The position numbers and the translations under genes are program-made. From JAIBJN01 sp963775395 (lineage in GTDB: Bacteria; Actinomycetota; Thermoleophilia; Gaiellales; Gaiellaceae): a stretch of 64,000 bases of DNA. Positions 16,556-24,994 of the stretch are shown one piece after another; within the stretch, counting starts at the first letter, position 1; each line of letters opens with the position of its first letter. The notes under the pieces were generated by a model, which worked only from the letters and a program-made list of their open reading frames with translations, searched no databases and had not been told where the DNA came from. The stretch covers positions 20,042 to 84,041 of the forward strand of contig CAVZIX010000011.1 in the NCBI GenBank assembly GCA_963775395.1. Reading direction: 5' to 3'.

Positions 16556-18924
16556 CCCAGGCTGGGCCGGTCGCCGGCCGCTCCTGGGACGTCTCCTTGC
16601 TGGCGTCGACGGAGCCGGGGCGCCGGAACCGGCGAACGATCGATGCGGTCGCCCTGTTCGGCGCGGCGATCGTGCTCGGGCTGACCGCGGCGGCCGCGGC
16701 CTCTGCCGAGGAGCAGGACCAGAACATCGCGGATGCCCTCCAGACGGTCTTCGCGTGGGCGGACTCGCTGTGGCGGATCGCGTTCGTCGGATTCCTCGGG
16801 TTCGCCCTTGCGGTGGCTCTCGACGTGCTGTTGCACAGGCGGTGGAACCTCGCGCGCGACCTACTTGTCGCGACGGCCGTGGTCATGGGCGCGGCCTTCG
16901 TGCTGGACGGCGTCGTCGAATCCGACTGGTTTCCGATCGAGAGCCACCTGCTTTCGAACTGGGGCTTCCCCGAGCTTCGGCTTGCAACGGCGACGGCCAT
17001 CCTCGTCGTGGCCGGGCCCGAGCTGGTGCGCTGGGTCCGCCTCGTGGCCGTCTCGATGGCTCCGCTCGCAACGGTTGGGGCAGTCGTCCTTGGCTCCGGG
17101 CTTCCCTCCGGTGCAGTCGGCGCACTGGCGCTGGGCCTCGGAGCCGGAGCGCTCGTCCGGATCGCGTTCGGGTCGGCGGCGGGCGTCCCGCCGACCGCAC
17201 ACGTGCGGGACGCGCTCACTGCGCTCGGTGTCGAAGTCGACGATCTGGCCCCGGCGGCACGGCAGCGCGTGGGTTATGCGGAGTATTCCGCTCGGGACGC
17301 CAATGGCCCGCTCAAGGTGCGGGTACTCGGCCGCGACGCTCAGGACACCCAGCGGCTCGCCCGGCGCTGGCGGCTACTCGCCTACCGCGACCCGCCCCGC
17401 GCCGTGCCAATCGGGCGCCTCGAGCAAGTTGAGCATGAGGCGCTGGCGCTCTTCATGGCCGCGCAGGCCGGCGTCCGCGTGCCCGCCGTCGTCATCGCGG
17501 CGCTCGGGCCTGAGGGCGACGGGCTCGTGGTCACCCGGCAGCCGGACATCGCGCCGCTGGAGCTCGCCCATGCTGACCAGGTCAGCGACGAGACGCTCGT
17601 CGACCTGTGGCGACAGGTCAACGACCTCCACAACGCAGGCATATCCCATGGCCGGCTCAACCTGGGCAATGTGCTGGTGGGCGAAGAGGGGCCGATGCTC
17701 GTCGACTTGTCGGCAGCGACACTCGGCGCTCCGCAGTCCGCGCTCGACATCGACGTGGCCGAGCTCCTCGTCGCGTGCTGCGTTCTCGTCGGCCCCGACC
17801 GTGCGCTGGCCAAGGCCGTTGAAGTCGGCTTCGGCGACGCCATGGTCCGCGTCCAGCCATACCTGCAGCGCGCCGCGCTCACGCCGCACACGCGCGACCT
17901 TGCCCGCTCGCACGAAGTCGGCCTGAAGAACCTGCGCACAGCCGTCGGGGAGGCGACGGGCACCGAGGTGCCCGAGATCTCGGAGATGCGCCGAATCCGC
18001 CCGAAAGACGTCCTGATGATGGCGGCGCTCGTCCTCGCCGCCTACCTGCTCATCGGCCAGCTCGCGGACATCGGGTTCGACACGATCCTCGACGAGCTCC
18101 GCGGGGCTGAGCTCGCCTGGGTGCTCCTTGCGCTGATTCTCGCCCAGAGCGCGTTCATTGGGTCAGGCATCTCGGTGCGCGGTGCGGTCCCGGCGCCGCT
18201 CGCGCTCTTGCCGTGTGTGGTGCTTCAGTCTGCGATCAAGTTCATCAACCTGACCGTGCCGAGCTCTGCGGGCCGCATCGCGATGAACCTCCGCTTTCTT
18301 CAGCGGCAGGGCGTCCCACGCGCCCAGGCACTGGTCGCCGGCGTCGTCGACGACACGTCGGAGACAATCGTCCAGGCTGCGCTCTTCTTCATCGCGCTCT
18401 CGTTCGTGAACGTCGACCTGGACACGAGCCAGTTCGCCGGGGCGGGGCCGGACCGGCGCCTGCTCATCGGGATCGGAGTCGCACTGCTCGTCAGCGCGGT
18501 CGTCATCTTTGCCGTGCCCACGGCGCGAAACAAGATGGTCCCCCAGATTCGGACTGCGTTCTCGGGCCTCTGGAGCGTCGCCCGCGAGCGCCGGAAGCGG
18601 GTCGAGCTCTTCGGCGGAAACGTGCTCTCCGAACTGACCTACGCGCTCGCCTTAGGGGGGACGTGCCTTGCCTACGGGGCGCATCTCAATCTCGCCGAAC
18701 TCGTCTTCGTGAACACTTCTGCGTCGGTCCTTTCGAGCCTCATCCCCGTACCCGGCGGAATCGGGGCTGCCGAAGCTGCGCTCTCGGCCGGCCTCATTGC
18801 AGTGGGGGTGGACGAATCGACTGCGTTCGCCATCGCCATCACACAACGGCTCTGCACGTTCTATCTGCCCCCGATTTGGGGCTATTTCGCCCTACGCTGG
18901 CTCGGCCACAAGGGCTACGTCTGA
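16552..18924 (+). CDS. Membrane protein with kinase-like middle and LPG-synthase-type flippase domain
   Basis: The 790-aa protein has three parts: an N-terminal set of about six membrane helices (residues 25-210), a cytoplasmic region resembling aminoglycoside phosphotransferase/ABC1-type kinases (about 215-470), and a C-terminal LPG_synthase_TM/UPF0104-type membrane domain (about 490-790). The C-terminal domain carries LTVPSSAGRIAMNLRFLQRQG and SSLIPVPGGIGAAEAALSAG. In the kinase-like part the catalytic loop reads HGRLNLGNVLV, where the usual aspartate (HxD) is missing. The metal-binding Asp appears kept in MLVDLSAA. UPF0104 domains act in lipid translocation, as in MprF. The substrate is unknown. 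Confidence 0.78.
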   Translation: MTQAGPVAGRSWDVSLLASTEPGRRNRRTIDAVALFGAAIVLGLTAAAAASAEEQDQNIADALQTVFAWADSLWRIAFVGFLGFALAVALDVLLHRRWNLARDLLVATAVVMGAAFVLDGVVESDWFPIESHLLSNWGFPELRLATATAILVVAGPELVRWVRLVAVSMAPLATVGAVVLGSGLPSGAVGALALGLGAGALVRIAFGSAAGVPPTAHVRDALTALGVEVDDLAPAARQRVGYAEYSARDANGPLKVRVLGRDAQDTQRLARRWRLLAYRDPPRAVPIGRLEQVEHEALALFMAAQAGVRVPAVVIAALGPEGDGLVVTRQPDIAPLELAHADQVSDETLVDLWRQVNDLHNAGISHGRLNLGNVLVGEEGPMLVDLSAATLGAPQSALDIDVAELLVACCVLVGPDRALAKAVEVGFGDAMVRVQPYLQRAALTPHTRDLARSHEVGLKNLRTAVGEATGTEVPEISEMRRIRPKDVLMMAALVLAAYLLIGQLADIGFDTILDELRGAELAWVLLALILAQSAFIGSGISVRGAVPAPLALLPCVVLQSAIKFINLTVPSSAGRIAMNLRFLQRQGVPRAQALVAGVVDDTSETIVQAALFFIALSFVNVDLDTSQFAGAGPDRRLLIGIGVALLVSAVVIFAVPTARNKMVPQIRTAFSGLWSVARERRKRVELFGGNVLSELTYALALGGTCLAYGAHLNLAELVFVNTSASVLSSLIPVPGGIGAAEAALSAGLIAVGVDESTAFAIAITQRLCTFYLPPIWGYFALRWLGHKGYV

Positions 18925-18971
18925 TCCGAGCGCGGCGCGTCGGCGCCGGCGTCAGGAGTGACCAAAAAGAG

Positions 18972-19044
18972 TGGAGCCAGCGGGATTCGAACCCGCGACC
19001 TCTTGGCTGCCAGCCAAGCGCTCTCCCAGCTGAGCTATGGCCCC
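18972..19044 (-). tRNA. tRNA-Ala (anticodon GGC)
   Basis: The 73-nt cloverleaf has acceptor GGGGCCA paired with TGGCTCC, D-arm GCTCAGCTGGGAGAGC, anticodon stem CTTGG/CCAAG with loop CTGGCAG, and T-arm GCGGGTTCGAATCCCGC. CCA is not encoded. A T-run follows the 3' end on the minus strand and may act in termination. Confidence 0.97.
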
Positions 19045-19108
19045 GCGAAGGTGCTCTTCAGTGTAGTCAGCCCGTTTGCCTCCCGCGCGGCCGGGATACA
19101 CACAGACC

Positions 19109-19276
19109 GTGTCCGAGGACAAGACCGACTACAGCCCGGTCGTCGAGCAGGCGCCGCCCGCCGAGCAGCGCCACGAGCGGCGCCAGGCGCGCGCGTTCCT
19201 CGTCGGCGCGTGGAGCTTCTGGGTCTACGCGCTCGTGATCGCGGGGATCGTGGCGCTCGTGATCTGGCTGGTCTAG
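19109..19276 (+). CDS. Small single-pass membrane protein (55 aa)
   Basis: From the GTG at 19109 the protein reads MSEDKTDYSPVVEQ, a charged head rich in Glu/Arg (EQRHERRQAR), then one C-terminal membrane helix (FWVYALVIAGIVALVIWLV). It belongs to no family I recognise. No Shine-Dalgarno is visible and the gene may be leaderless. It is divergent from tRNA-Ala and convergent with rsfS, sharing a palindromic CTAG in which both stops overlap. An upstream in-frame TTG at 19076 is less likely. Confidence 0.55.
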   Translation: MSEDKTDYSPVVEQAPPAEQRHERRQARAFLVGAWSFWVYALVIAGIVALVIWLV

Positions 19277-19626
19277 CCGGCCGCCGCGAGCTCGACGGAG
19301 GGCACGTCCCCCCAGAGCTCCTCTAGCCGGTAGTACTCGCGCGCCTCGGGCGTGAAGACGTGCAGGACCACGTCGAGATAGTCCGCGAGGATCCAGCTCG
19401 CCTCGCGCTCCCCGGCGACGGTGCGCGGCGTGAGGCGCTCGGCCTTCTTCATCTCCTCGCGGACGGCGTCGTAGATCGCCTTTGTCTGCCGCGGGTTCTG
19501 CCCCGTGCAGATGACGAAGTAGTCCGTGTAGGAGCAGACAGGCCGCATGTCGAGGATGACGACGTCGGCGGCGAGCTTCTCCTGGGCGAGCTCAGCGATC
19601 CGGCGGGCGTTCTCGATTGGCGTCAG
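19273..19626 (-). CDS. rsfS: Ribosomal silencing factor RsfS
   Basis: The protein carries the RsfS core: ARRIAELAQEKLAADVVIL, then YTDYFVICTGQNPRQTKAI, DAVREEMKK, GEREASWILADYLDVVLHVF and the terminal EAREYYRLEELWGD. RsfS binds uL14 and blocks subunit joining under starvation. An ATG start (19548) would give only 91 aa and lose the first strand and helix. The full 117-aa protein needs CTG at 19626 (CTG ACG CCA), with AGGAG about 10 nt upstream. No ATG, GTG or TTG is in frame between there and nadD. nadD-rsfS is the usual order. Confidence 0.9.
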   Translation of the reverse strand: MTPIENARRIAELAQEKLAADVVILDMRPVCSYTDYFVICTGQNPRQTKAIYDAVREEMKKAERLTPRTVAGEREASWILADYLDVVLHVFTPEAREYYRLEELWGDVPSVELAAAG

Positions 19627-19655
19627 TGGCCTGGCATCTCCTGGGTCAACGATTC

Positions 19656-20246
19656 TCAGGGTAGCTCATCGTAGACACCGTCCTCGACGACGAGGCGCGC
19701 GACGCGGGGCGGGACGAGGTCGTCGATCGGCTCGCCGAGCCGGGCGCGGCGGCGGATCTCCGTGGAGGAGACGTCCACGGCCGGAATCTCGAAGAGCTCG
19801 ACCCGCTCGGGCCGCCGGAGGCCGCCGAGCACTTCGTCCAGCCGCTCGCGCGGGTACCCGGGCCGTGTGGCCACGCCGAGGCGCACGTGCTCGAGAATCT
19901 CGTCGGGCTGCTTCCAGCCGGGGAAGTCCGCGAACTCGTCTGCCCCGACGAGGAAGACCACGTCCCCCCACTCCGCTTCGGCCCACCGCGCAGTGTCGAC
20001 GGTGTACGACGGCCCGGCGCGCTCGAGCTCGTGGCGCGAGAGCTCGGCGCCCGGGACTTCCGCGAACGCCGCCTGCGCGAGCCGGAAGCGCGTCTCCGCG
20101 TCGGTCTCGACGCCCTTGTGCGGCGGGTCGCCGGTGACCACGACGACGAGACGCTCGAGGCCGAAGCGGGCTACTCCCGCGCGCGCCAGCGCGACATGGC
20201 CGTCGTGCGGCGGGTCGAAGGCGCCTCCGAGGACTCCGGTCGTCAC
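19656..20246 (-). CDS. nadD: Nicotinate-nucleotide adenylyltransferase
   Basis: The 196-aa nucleotidyltransferase opens with GVLGGAFDPPHDGHVALA, the (T/H)xGH-type ATP site. The C-terminal motif is VDVSSTEIRRRAR, matching the ISSTxIR signature. It makes nicotinate adenine dinucleotide in NAD synthesis. The GTG start overlaps the obgE stop by 4 nt (GTGA), so the two are coupled. The length is normal. Confidence 0.95.
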   Translation of the reverse strand: MTTGVLGGAFDPPHDGHVALARAGVARFGLERLVVVVTGDPPHKGVETDAETRFRLAQAAFAEVPGAELSRHELERAGPSYTVDTARWAEAEWGDVVFLVGADEFADFPGWKQPDEILEHVRLGVATRPGYPRERLDEVLGGLRRPERVELFEIPAVDVSSTEIRRRARLGEPIDDLVPPRVARLVVEDGVYDELP

Positions 20247-21400
20247 TCGTCCTCGAACTCGACGAGCGCGTCGGCCTTGACGCCGGCGGCGCGTAGGTCG
20301 TCCTCGGTGGCCTCGCCCCGGACGCGGTAGCCGCGGTCGGTGCGGAAGATGCGGACGCGGCGCTGGCGCGGCGGACGAGGGTGGTAGACGAGGAAGTCCG
20401 CCATCTCCTCGTCGCGGACCGGGGTCGGCGGGCTTGCGGGGACCAGCTCGAAGAGGGCGCGCTTCAGCTCGTCGATGCCCGCGCCCGTCGCCGCCGAGGT
20501 GGCGAGCGTCGCGAGGACGCGCGGGTCTTCCACGCCGAAGGCGGGAGGCTCCTGGACGAGATCGATCTTGTTGAAGACGACGATTTGCGGGCGGTCTGCG
20601 AGGCCGGCACCGTAGGCGGCGAGCTCGCGGTCGATGGCGCGAAAGCGCTCCTCCACGTCCTCGTGCGCCTCGATCACGTGGACGAAGAGGCGCGCGCGCT
20701 CGAGATGGGCCAGGAACTCGTCGCCGAGCCCCACTCCCTCGCTCGCGCCCTCGAGCAGCCCGGGCACGTCGGCGACGGTCAGCTGCCTGCCGTCCGGCGC
20801 CTCGACGGTACCGAGCACGGGCGCGAGCGTCGTGAACGGGTAGTCGGCGACCTTCGGCTTGGCGTTCGAGATGCGGCGCAGGAGCGACGACTTGCCGGCG
20901 TTCGGAAAGCCGAGGAGCGCGGCGTCGGCGAGCAGCTTCAGCCTGAGGTCGAGCGACGCGTCCTCGCCCGGCGTGCCGAGCTCGGCGAGCCGAGGTGTCT
21001 GGTGGGTGGGCGTGGCGAAGCGCTTGTTGCCGGCTCCGCCGAAGCCTCCGTGCGCGACGATCGCCTTCGCTCCCGGATGGGCGAGGTCGGCGAGGAGACG
21101 GCCGTCCTCGTCGAGCACCTGCGTCCCCACCGGGACCGCCAGGATGACGTCCTCGCCGGCGGCGCCGCGCTTGTTGGCGCCCTCGCCGTGGCGTCCGCGC
21201 TTGGCCTCGAAGCGGCCGAGGCGCTGGAAGTACGAGAGATCGCGCCGGTCCGAGTCGGCCACGAGCACGACGTTGCCACCGTGGCCGCCGTCGCCGCCGT
21301 CGGGCCCGCCCTTCGGCACGTACTTCTCGCGCCGAAAGCTCAGCGAGCCGTCGCCGCCGCGCCCGCCCTTGACGCGGATCCGCGCGCGGTCGTTGAACAT
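20243..21400 (-). CDS. obgE: GTPase ObgE/CgtA
   Basis: The 385-aa protein has the glycine-rich Obg fold at residues 1-155 (VKGGRGGDGSLSFRREKYVP), then a G domain with GFPNAGKSSLLRRIS, switch DYPFTTLAPVLG, DVPGLLEGASEG and FNKIDLV. A C-terminal OCT domain (about 305-385, FRTDRGYRVRGEATEDDL) is present, as in actinobacterial and Bacillus forms. It acts in 50S assembly and stress control. The ATG at 21400 gives the conserved MFNDRARIRVKGG; the longer open frame upstream lies within rpmA and is not coding. Confidence 0.96.
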   Translation of the reverse strand: MFNDRARIRVKGGRGGDGSLSFRREKYVPKGGPDGGDGGHGGNVVLVADSDRRDLSYFQRLGRFEAKRGRHGEGANKRGAAGEDVILAVPVGTQVLDEDGRLLADLAHPGAKAIVAHGGFGGAGNKRFATPTHQTPRLAELGTPGEDASLDLRLKLLADAALLGFPNAGKSSLLRRISNAKPKVADYPFTTLAPVLGTVEAPDGRQLTVADVPGLLEGASEGVGLGDEFLAHLERARLFVHVIEAHEDVEERFRAIDRELAAYGAGLADRPQIVVFNKIDLVQEPPAFGVEDPRVLATLATSAATGAGIDELKRALFELVPASPPTPVRDEEMADFLVYHPRPPRQRRVRIFRTDRGYRVRGEATEDDLRAAGVKADALVEFEDE

Positions 21401-21407
21401 CGCCCTC

Positions 21408-21653
21408 CTAGGAGACGGACACGACCCGACCCTCGCCGCCCGCCTGGAAGTCGACCTTCCCGTCGCGGGTGGCAAAGATCGTGTGGTCACGGCCCAGCCC
21501 GGTGCCCGGGCCCGGCCTGAAGCGCGTACCGCGCTGGCGGACGACGATCATCCCCGCCTTGATCTCCTGGCCGGCGAAGACCTTGACGCCGAGTCGCTTG
21601 GACTCGGAGTCCCTTCCGTTCTTCGACGAGCCCAGTCCCTTCTTGTGTGCCAT
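21408..21653 (-). CDS. rpmA: 50S ribosomal protein bL27
   Basis: The 81-aa protein begins MAHKKGLGSSKNGRDS and continues KRLGVKVFAGQEIKAGMIVV, with RQRGTRFRPGPGTGLGRDHT, all typical of bL27. Its N-terminal tail reaches the peptidyl transferase centre. The ATG abuts the rplU stop directly (TAGATG). obgE follows by 7 nt. Confidence 0.98.
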   Translation of the reverse strand: MAHKKGLGSSKNGRDSESKRLGVKVFAGQEIKAGMIVVRQRGTRFRPGPGTGLGRDHTIFATRDGKVDFQAGGEGRVVSVS

Positions 21654-22139
21654 CTAGCTTTCCTCGCTCTTCTTCCTGGGAGTGCTGCGCCGCGCCGGCG
21701 CCTTCTTCTCCGTCGAGGCAGCGGGCTTGCGGGCCGCGGGCTTGCGCGCGGCGGGCTTCTTCGCCGCCGGGGCCTTCTCGGCTGTCTTCGCCTCGGCCTT
21801 GGCGGGCTCCTTCTTCGCGGCGGTCGAGCGCGAGCTGCCGATCGACTGGACCTCGATGCGCGTCAGCCGCGCGCGAAACCCGTTCCGGCGCTTGTAGCCC
21901 GTGCGTCGCTTGTGCTTGCCGATGATGATCTTGGGGCCGAGGACGTGCTCCGCGACCTTGACCGTCACCTGCTGGCCCTTGAGGTCGTCGCCGAGCTTCG
22001 CGTCGCCGTCCCCGCCGAGCATCACGAGGTCGGGATTGAACGTCTTGCCCTCGTCGTGGGGCACGCGGTCGACAAGCAGGTGCAGGCCTTCCCGCACGCG
22101 GTACTGCTTGTTCCCGATCGAGATAACGGCGTAGGTCAT
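21654..22139 (-). CDS. rplU: 50S ribosomal protein bL21 with Lys/Ala-rich tail
   Basis: Residues 1-100 are a standard bL21 (MTYAVISIGNKQYRVREG to KRRTGYKRRNGFRARLTRI). A further ~58 residues form a low-complexity tail of AAKK, PAARK and EKKAP blocks, so the protein is 161 aa against about 103 for typical bL21. Such histone-like tails occur on some actinobacterial ribosomal proteins and are probably disordered and nucleic-acid binding. The ATG at 22139 matches the family; the open frame extends upstream without support. It lies 52 nt after the rng stop. Confidence 0.96.
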   Translation of the reverse strand: MTYAVISIGNKQYRVREGLHLLVDRVPHDEGKTFNPDLVMLGGDGDAKLGDDLKGQQVTVKVAEHVLGPKIIIGKHKRRTGYKRRNGFRARLTRIEVQSIGSSRSTAAKKEPAKAEAKTAEKAPAAKKPAARKPAARKPAASTEKKAPARRSTPRKKSEES

Positions 22140-22163
22140 GAGAGGCTCCAGAACAGGAAACGA

Positions 22164-22178
22164 GCGGGCAGCGCCCGC
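22164..22178 (-). promoter_or_regulatory. Hairpin between rng and rplU
   Basis: A GCGGGC stem, GCT loop and GCCCGC stem are followed leftward by TCGTTTCC, within the 52-nt rng-rplU gap. It may be a processing or partial termination site, or part of an L21 leader. Only the palindrome itself is seen. Confidence 0.3.
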
Positions 22179-22191
22179 TTCGCCGGACAGT

Positions 22192-24609
22192 CTAGCCAGC
22201 CTCCTCGGCAGTCGCAATCGGCTCGTCGGCGACGTCCTCGGCGTTCGCCGCTTCGCCTTCGGGAGCCGCCGCCCCGCCCTCGAGCGTCGCAGGCTTCTTC
22301 TTCCGGCGCCGTCCTCCGCGCGTGCCTCTGCGTGTCTTCTTCTTCGGCTTCTCCGCCGCGCCGTCGCCCTCGGCGGGGCTCCCGCTCGACTCGGAGGTCA
22401 CCGTTGCCGGCTCCTTGGCCGGCTCCTTCGCAGGCTTCTTCGGCTGTTCCGCGGGCCTGCCGTTCGCCTCGGCGGCCGGCTCGCCGGCGGGGCCGTCGGC
22501 GCTGGCCGTGGCCGTCGTCTTCCGCTTGCGCCCCCTGCCGCCACGCGTCCCGCGGCGGGTCTTCTTCTTCGGCTTCGGCTCGGCAGGGCCCTCACCGTCG
22601 GCCGGCGGCGTCTCCTCGGCCTCGCCGTCGGCGAGGCTGGGCGCAGCCGGCGCCTTGGCACGGCTCGGACGGGCCTTCGGCTTCGGTGCCGGCTCCTCGG
22701 GCTCGTCGTCGACGAACTCGTCCTCGAGCACGATCGGCGCCACGGGCGCCTTGGCTCCGCGTCGCGAGCGGGCCTTCGGCTTCTCCGCGACCTTCGGGCT
22801 CAGGCCTTCGATCTCCGTCTCCTTGCCCTCGGAGAGGACCTGGAAGCGGTCGAGCCGGAAGGACTTCTTCGTCTTGAACGCGAAGCGTCGCCCCGTCTCC
22901 TGCTCGAGCTCCTCGAGGCGTGAGCCGTCGGGGCCGATCAGGATGGCTGCCACGTCGGAGTGCATCTCGACGACGAACGCCTCGGCCTTCGAGCCGGCAA
23001 TGTGCTGGCGCAGCTTGCGCTCGGCCTCGACCGCGTGCGTCTCGGGCGAGACGATCACCCCGTCCCCGTCGCAGGACGGGCAGGGGATGGTCAGGATCTC
23101 GCGCGGGCCGTCCGTGACGTTTTGACGCGTCATCTCGACGAGCCCGAGCGGCGAGATCTCGACGACGTACGTCTTCGTCCGATCGCGCGCGAGCTCGCGG
23201 TTGAGCGCCTCCTCGACGAGCTGGCGGTTCTTCGGGTTCGCCATGTCGATGAAGTCGATGACGATGATCCCGCCGATGTCGCGCAGCCGGAGCTGGCGCA
23301 CGACCTCCCCGACCGCCTCGAGGTTGTTCTTCGTGATCGTGTCCTCGAGCCGGCCCTGCGACGACTTGCCTCGGCCGCCGACGAAGCGGCCCGTGTTGAC
23401 GTCGATGACGGTGAAGGCCTCGGCGTAGTCGAAGATGAGGTAGCCGCCCGAGGGCAGATCGACGCGGCGGCTGAGCGTCGAGTTGACCGCCTCGCGGACG
23501 CCCGACTTCTCCAGGAGCGGCTCCTTGCCGCTGTAGCGCTCGACGCGGGCGGCCAGCTCGGGCGAAGTGCGCTTGAGATAGCCGACGATCCGCCGGTATG
23601 TGCGCTCGTGGTCGACGACGACGCGCTTGAAGTCGCTGATGAAGAGGTCGCGGACGATGCGCAGCGGCAGCTCGGCCTCCTGGTAGACGAGCGCGGGCGC
23701 GTCCGTCCGGCCCGCACGGCCGCGGATCGTCGACCAGAGCTTCAGCAGGAGCTTGAGATCGCCGGAGAGCTCCTCCTCGGAGGCGCCCTCGGCGGCGGTG
23801 CGGACGATCAGCCCGCCCTCCGGCAGCTCGAGCCCCTTGCAGATCTTCTTCAACCGCTCGCGCTCGTCGTCCTCGAGCCGGCGCGAGACGCCGATCCCGT
23901 CCCCGTACGGCGTGTAGACGAGGAAGCGGCCGGGAAGCGAGATCTCCGTCGTCAGCCGCGCGCCCTTCGTCCCCATGGGGTCCTTGACCGCCTGGACGAG
24001 GACTTGCTCGCCGCGGGAGATGAGCTCCTGGATGCGCTTGCCGTGGCGCTTCCCCTCGAGCTCGGGGACGACGATCTCGTCGACGTACAGGAACCCGTTG
24101 CGCTGGAGGCCGATGTCCACGAACGACGCCTCCATGCCCGGGAGCACGTTGTCGACGACGCCCTTGTAGATGTTCCCGGCGACCGTGCGGCGCTCGGGAC
24201 GGCCGAGGTAGACCTCGGCGGGCTTGCCGTCCTCGAGGACGGCGACCGTCTGCTCGCCCACCTCGACGGAGACGTAGATCTCCTTCGTGACGTCCGGCAG
24301 GACGATCCGCGGGGGCGCCGCAGGCGCCTTGCGGGCCGGAGGACGCTTGCGCTCGCGCTGGGCCGGGGCCTTGCGCTGCGGCTTTGCCTCGGCCGTCTCG
24401 GTCTTCTCTACCGTCGCCGCCGTCGCGGACTCGGGCTTCTTCTTCGCGCGGCCGCGGCCGCCACGGCTTCCGCGGCGCCGGCGGGCCGGCTTTCGCTCAG
24501 CCGCCTCGGCGGATTCCCGCCGAGCCGGCTTCTGCTCGGTGGGCGCCTCGGGAGCGGCTGCCTCTGCCGGCGCCGCCTCCCCGCGCTTCTTCCAGCGAAA
24601 CCAGGACAC
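22192..24609 (-). CDS. rng: Ribonuclease E/G family endoribonuclease
   Basis: The 805-aa protein has a low-complexity N-terminal region (about 1-125), an S1 RNA-binding domain, and the RNase E/G catalytic core: TVIDVNTGRFVGGRGKS and GGIIVIDFIDM provide the metal-binding Asp residues, and CPSCDGDGVI is the Zn-link. A Lys/Arg-rich unstructured tail with repeated KKKTRRGTRGGR modules follows (about 560-805). It starts mRNA decay and processes rRNA. The GTG at 24609 has AAAGGAG 9 nt upstream. The long disordered arms on both sides resemble actinobacterial RNase E scaffolds. Confidence 0.94.
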   Translation of the reverse strand: MSWFRWKKRGEAAPAEAAAPEAPTEQKPARRESAEAAERKPARRRRGSRGGRGRAKKKPESATAATVEKTETAEAKPQRKAPAQRERKRPPARKAPAAPPRIVLPDVTKEIYVSVEVGEQTVAVLEDGKPAEVYLGRPERRTVAGNIYKGVVDNVLPGMEASFVDIGLQRNGFLYVDEIVVPELEGKRHGKRIQELISRGEQVLVQAVKDPMGTKGARLTTEISLPGRFLVYTPYGDGIGVSRRLEDDERERLKKICKGLELPEGGLIVRTAAEGASEEELSGDLKLLLKLWSTIRGRAGRTDAPALVYQEAELPLRIVRDLFISDFKRVVVDHERTYRRIVGYLKRTSPELAARVERYSGKEPLLEKSGVREAVNSTLSRRVDLPSGGYLIFDYAEAFTVIDVNTGRFVGGRGKSSQGRLEDTITKNNLEAVGEVVRQLRLRDIGGIIVIDFIDMANPKNRQLVEEALNRELARDRTKTYVVEISPLGLVEMTRQNVTDGPREILTIPCPSCDGDGVIVSPETHAVEAERKLRQHIAGSKAEAFVVEMHSDVAAILIGPDGSRLEELEQETGRRFAFKTKKSFRLDRFQVLSEGKETEIEGLSPKVAEKPKARSRRGAKAPVAPIVLEDEFVDDEPEEPAPKPKARPSRAKAPAAPSLADGEAEETPPADGEGPAEPKPKKKTRRGTRGGRGRKRKTTATASADGPAGEPAAEANGRPAEQPKKPAKEPAKEPATVTSESSGSPAEGDGAAEKPKKKTRRGTRGGRRRKKKPATLEGGAAAPEGEAANAEDVADEPIATAEEAG

Positions 24610-24788
24610 GTGTGTTGACTCCTTTCGGGCGCACGCCGCGCTCGGCGCCGTCAGGGCGCGCCCCCAGCCGCAGCGTGTCTGCCTCAAATCTCATAGGTCT
24701 CGGCGCCGGGTGTCCGCCTGCCCGAAATCGGGCTCGGTTCTCCGTGCGCCATCTCTTCCAGGGTAGCAGTCGCCCTCGGTCCGACCGC

Positions 24789-24983
24789 CTACGCCGCAGC
24801 CGGGCGAAGCCCCGTTCGCTTCCGGTCGACGGCCCGCAGACGCTGGTTCAGACGCGCCCAGGCCCAGGGCTCGACCTCGTCGTATCGCCCCGTCGCAGCC
24901 TCGGCCTGCGTCGCCTCGAGGTACTCGAACCACGCATCTGCTTCCTCGATCAGAAGCGCTTCGTACGTCTCCACGCTGTCCAT
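24789..24983 (-). CDS. Small acidic helical hypothetical protein (64 aa)
   Basis: From the ATG at 24983 the protein reads MDSVETYEALLIEEADAWF, followed by EYLEATQAEAATGRYDEVEPW and a basic C-terminus (RLRAVDRKRTGL). It is predicted all-helical; no family is recognised. It is 11 nt downstream of the DUF697 gene on the same strand, at the tail of the mre/rod operon. A much longer open frame through this region is a shadow of the DUF697 and rodA genes. Confidence 0.6.
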   Translation of the reverse strand: MDSVETYEALLIEEADAWFEYLEATQAEAATGRYDEVEPWAWARLNQRLRAVDRKRTGLRPAAA

Positions 24984-24994
24984 GCGCGCGAAGG

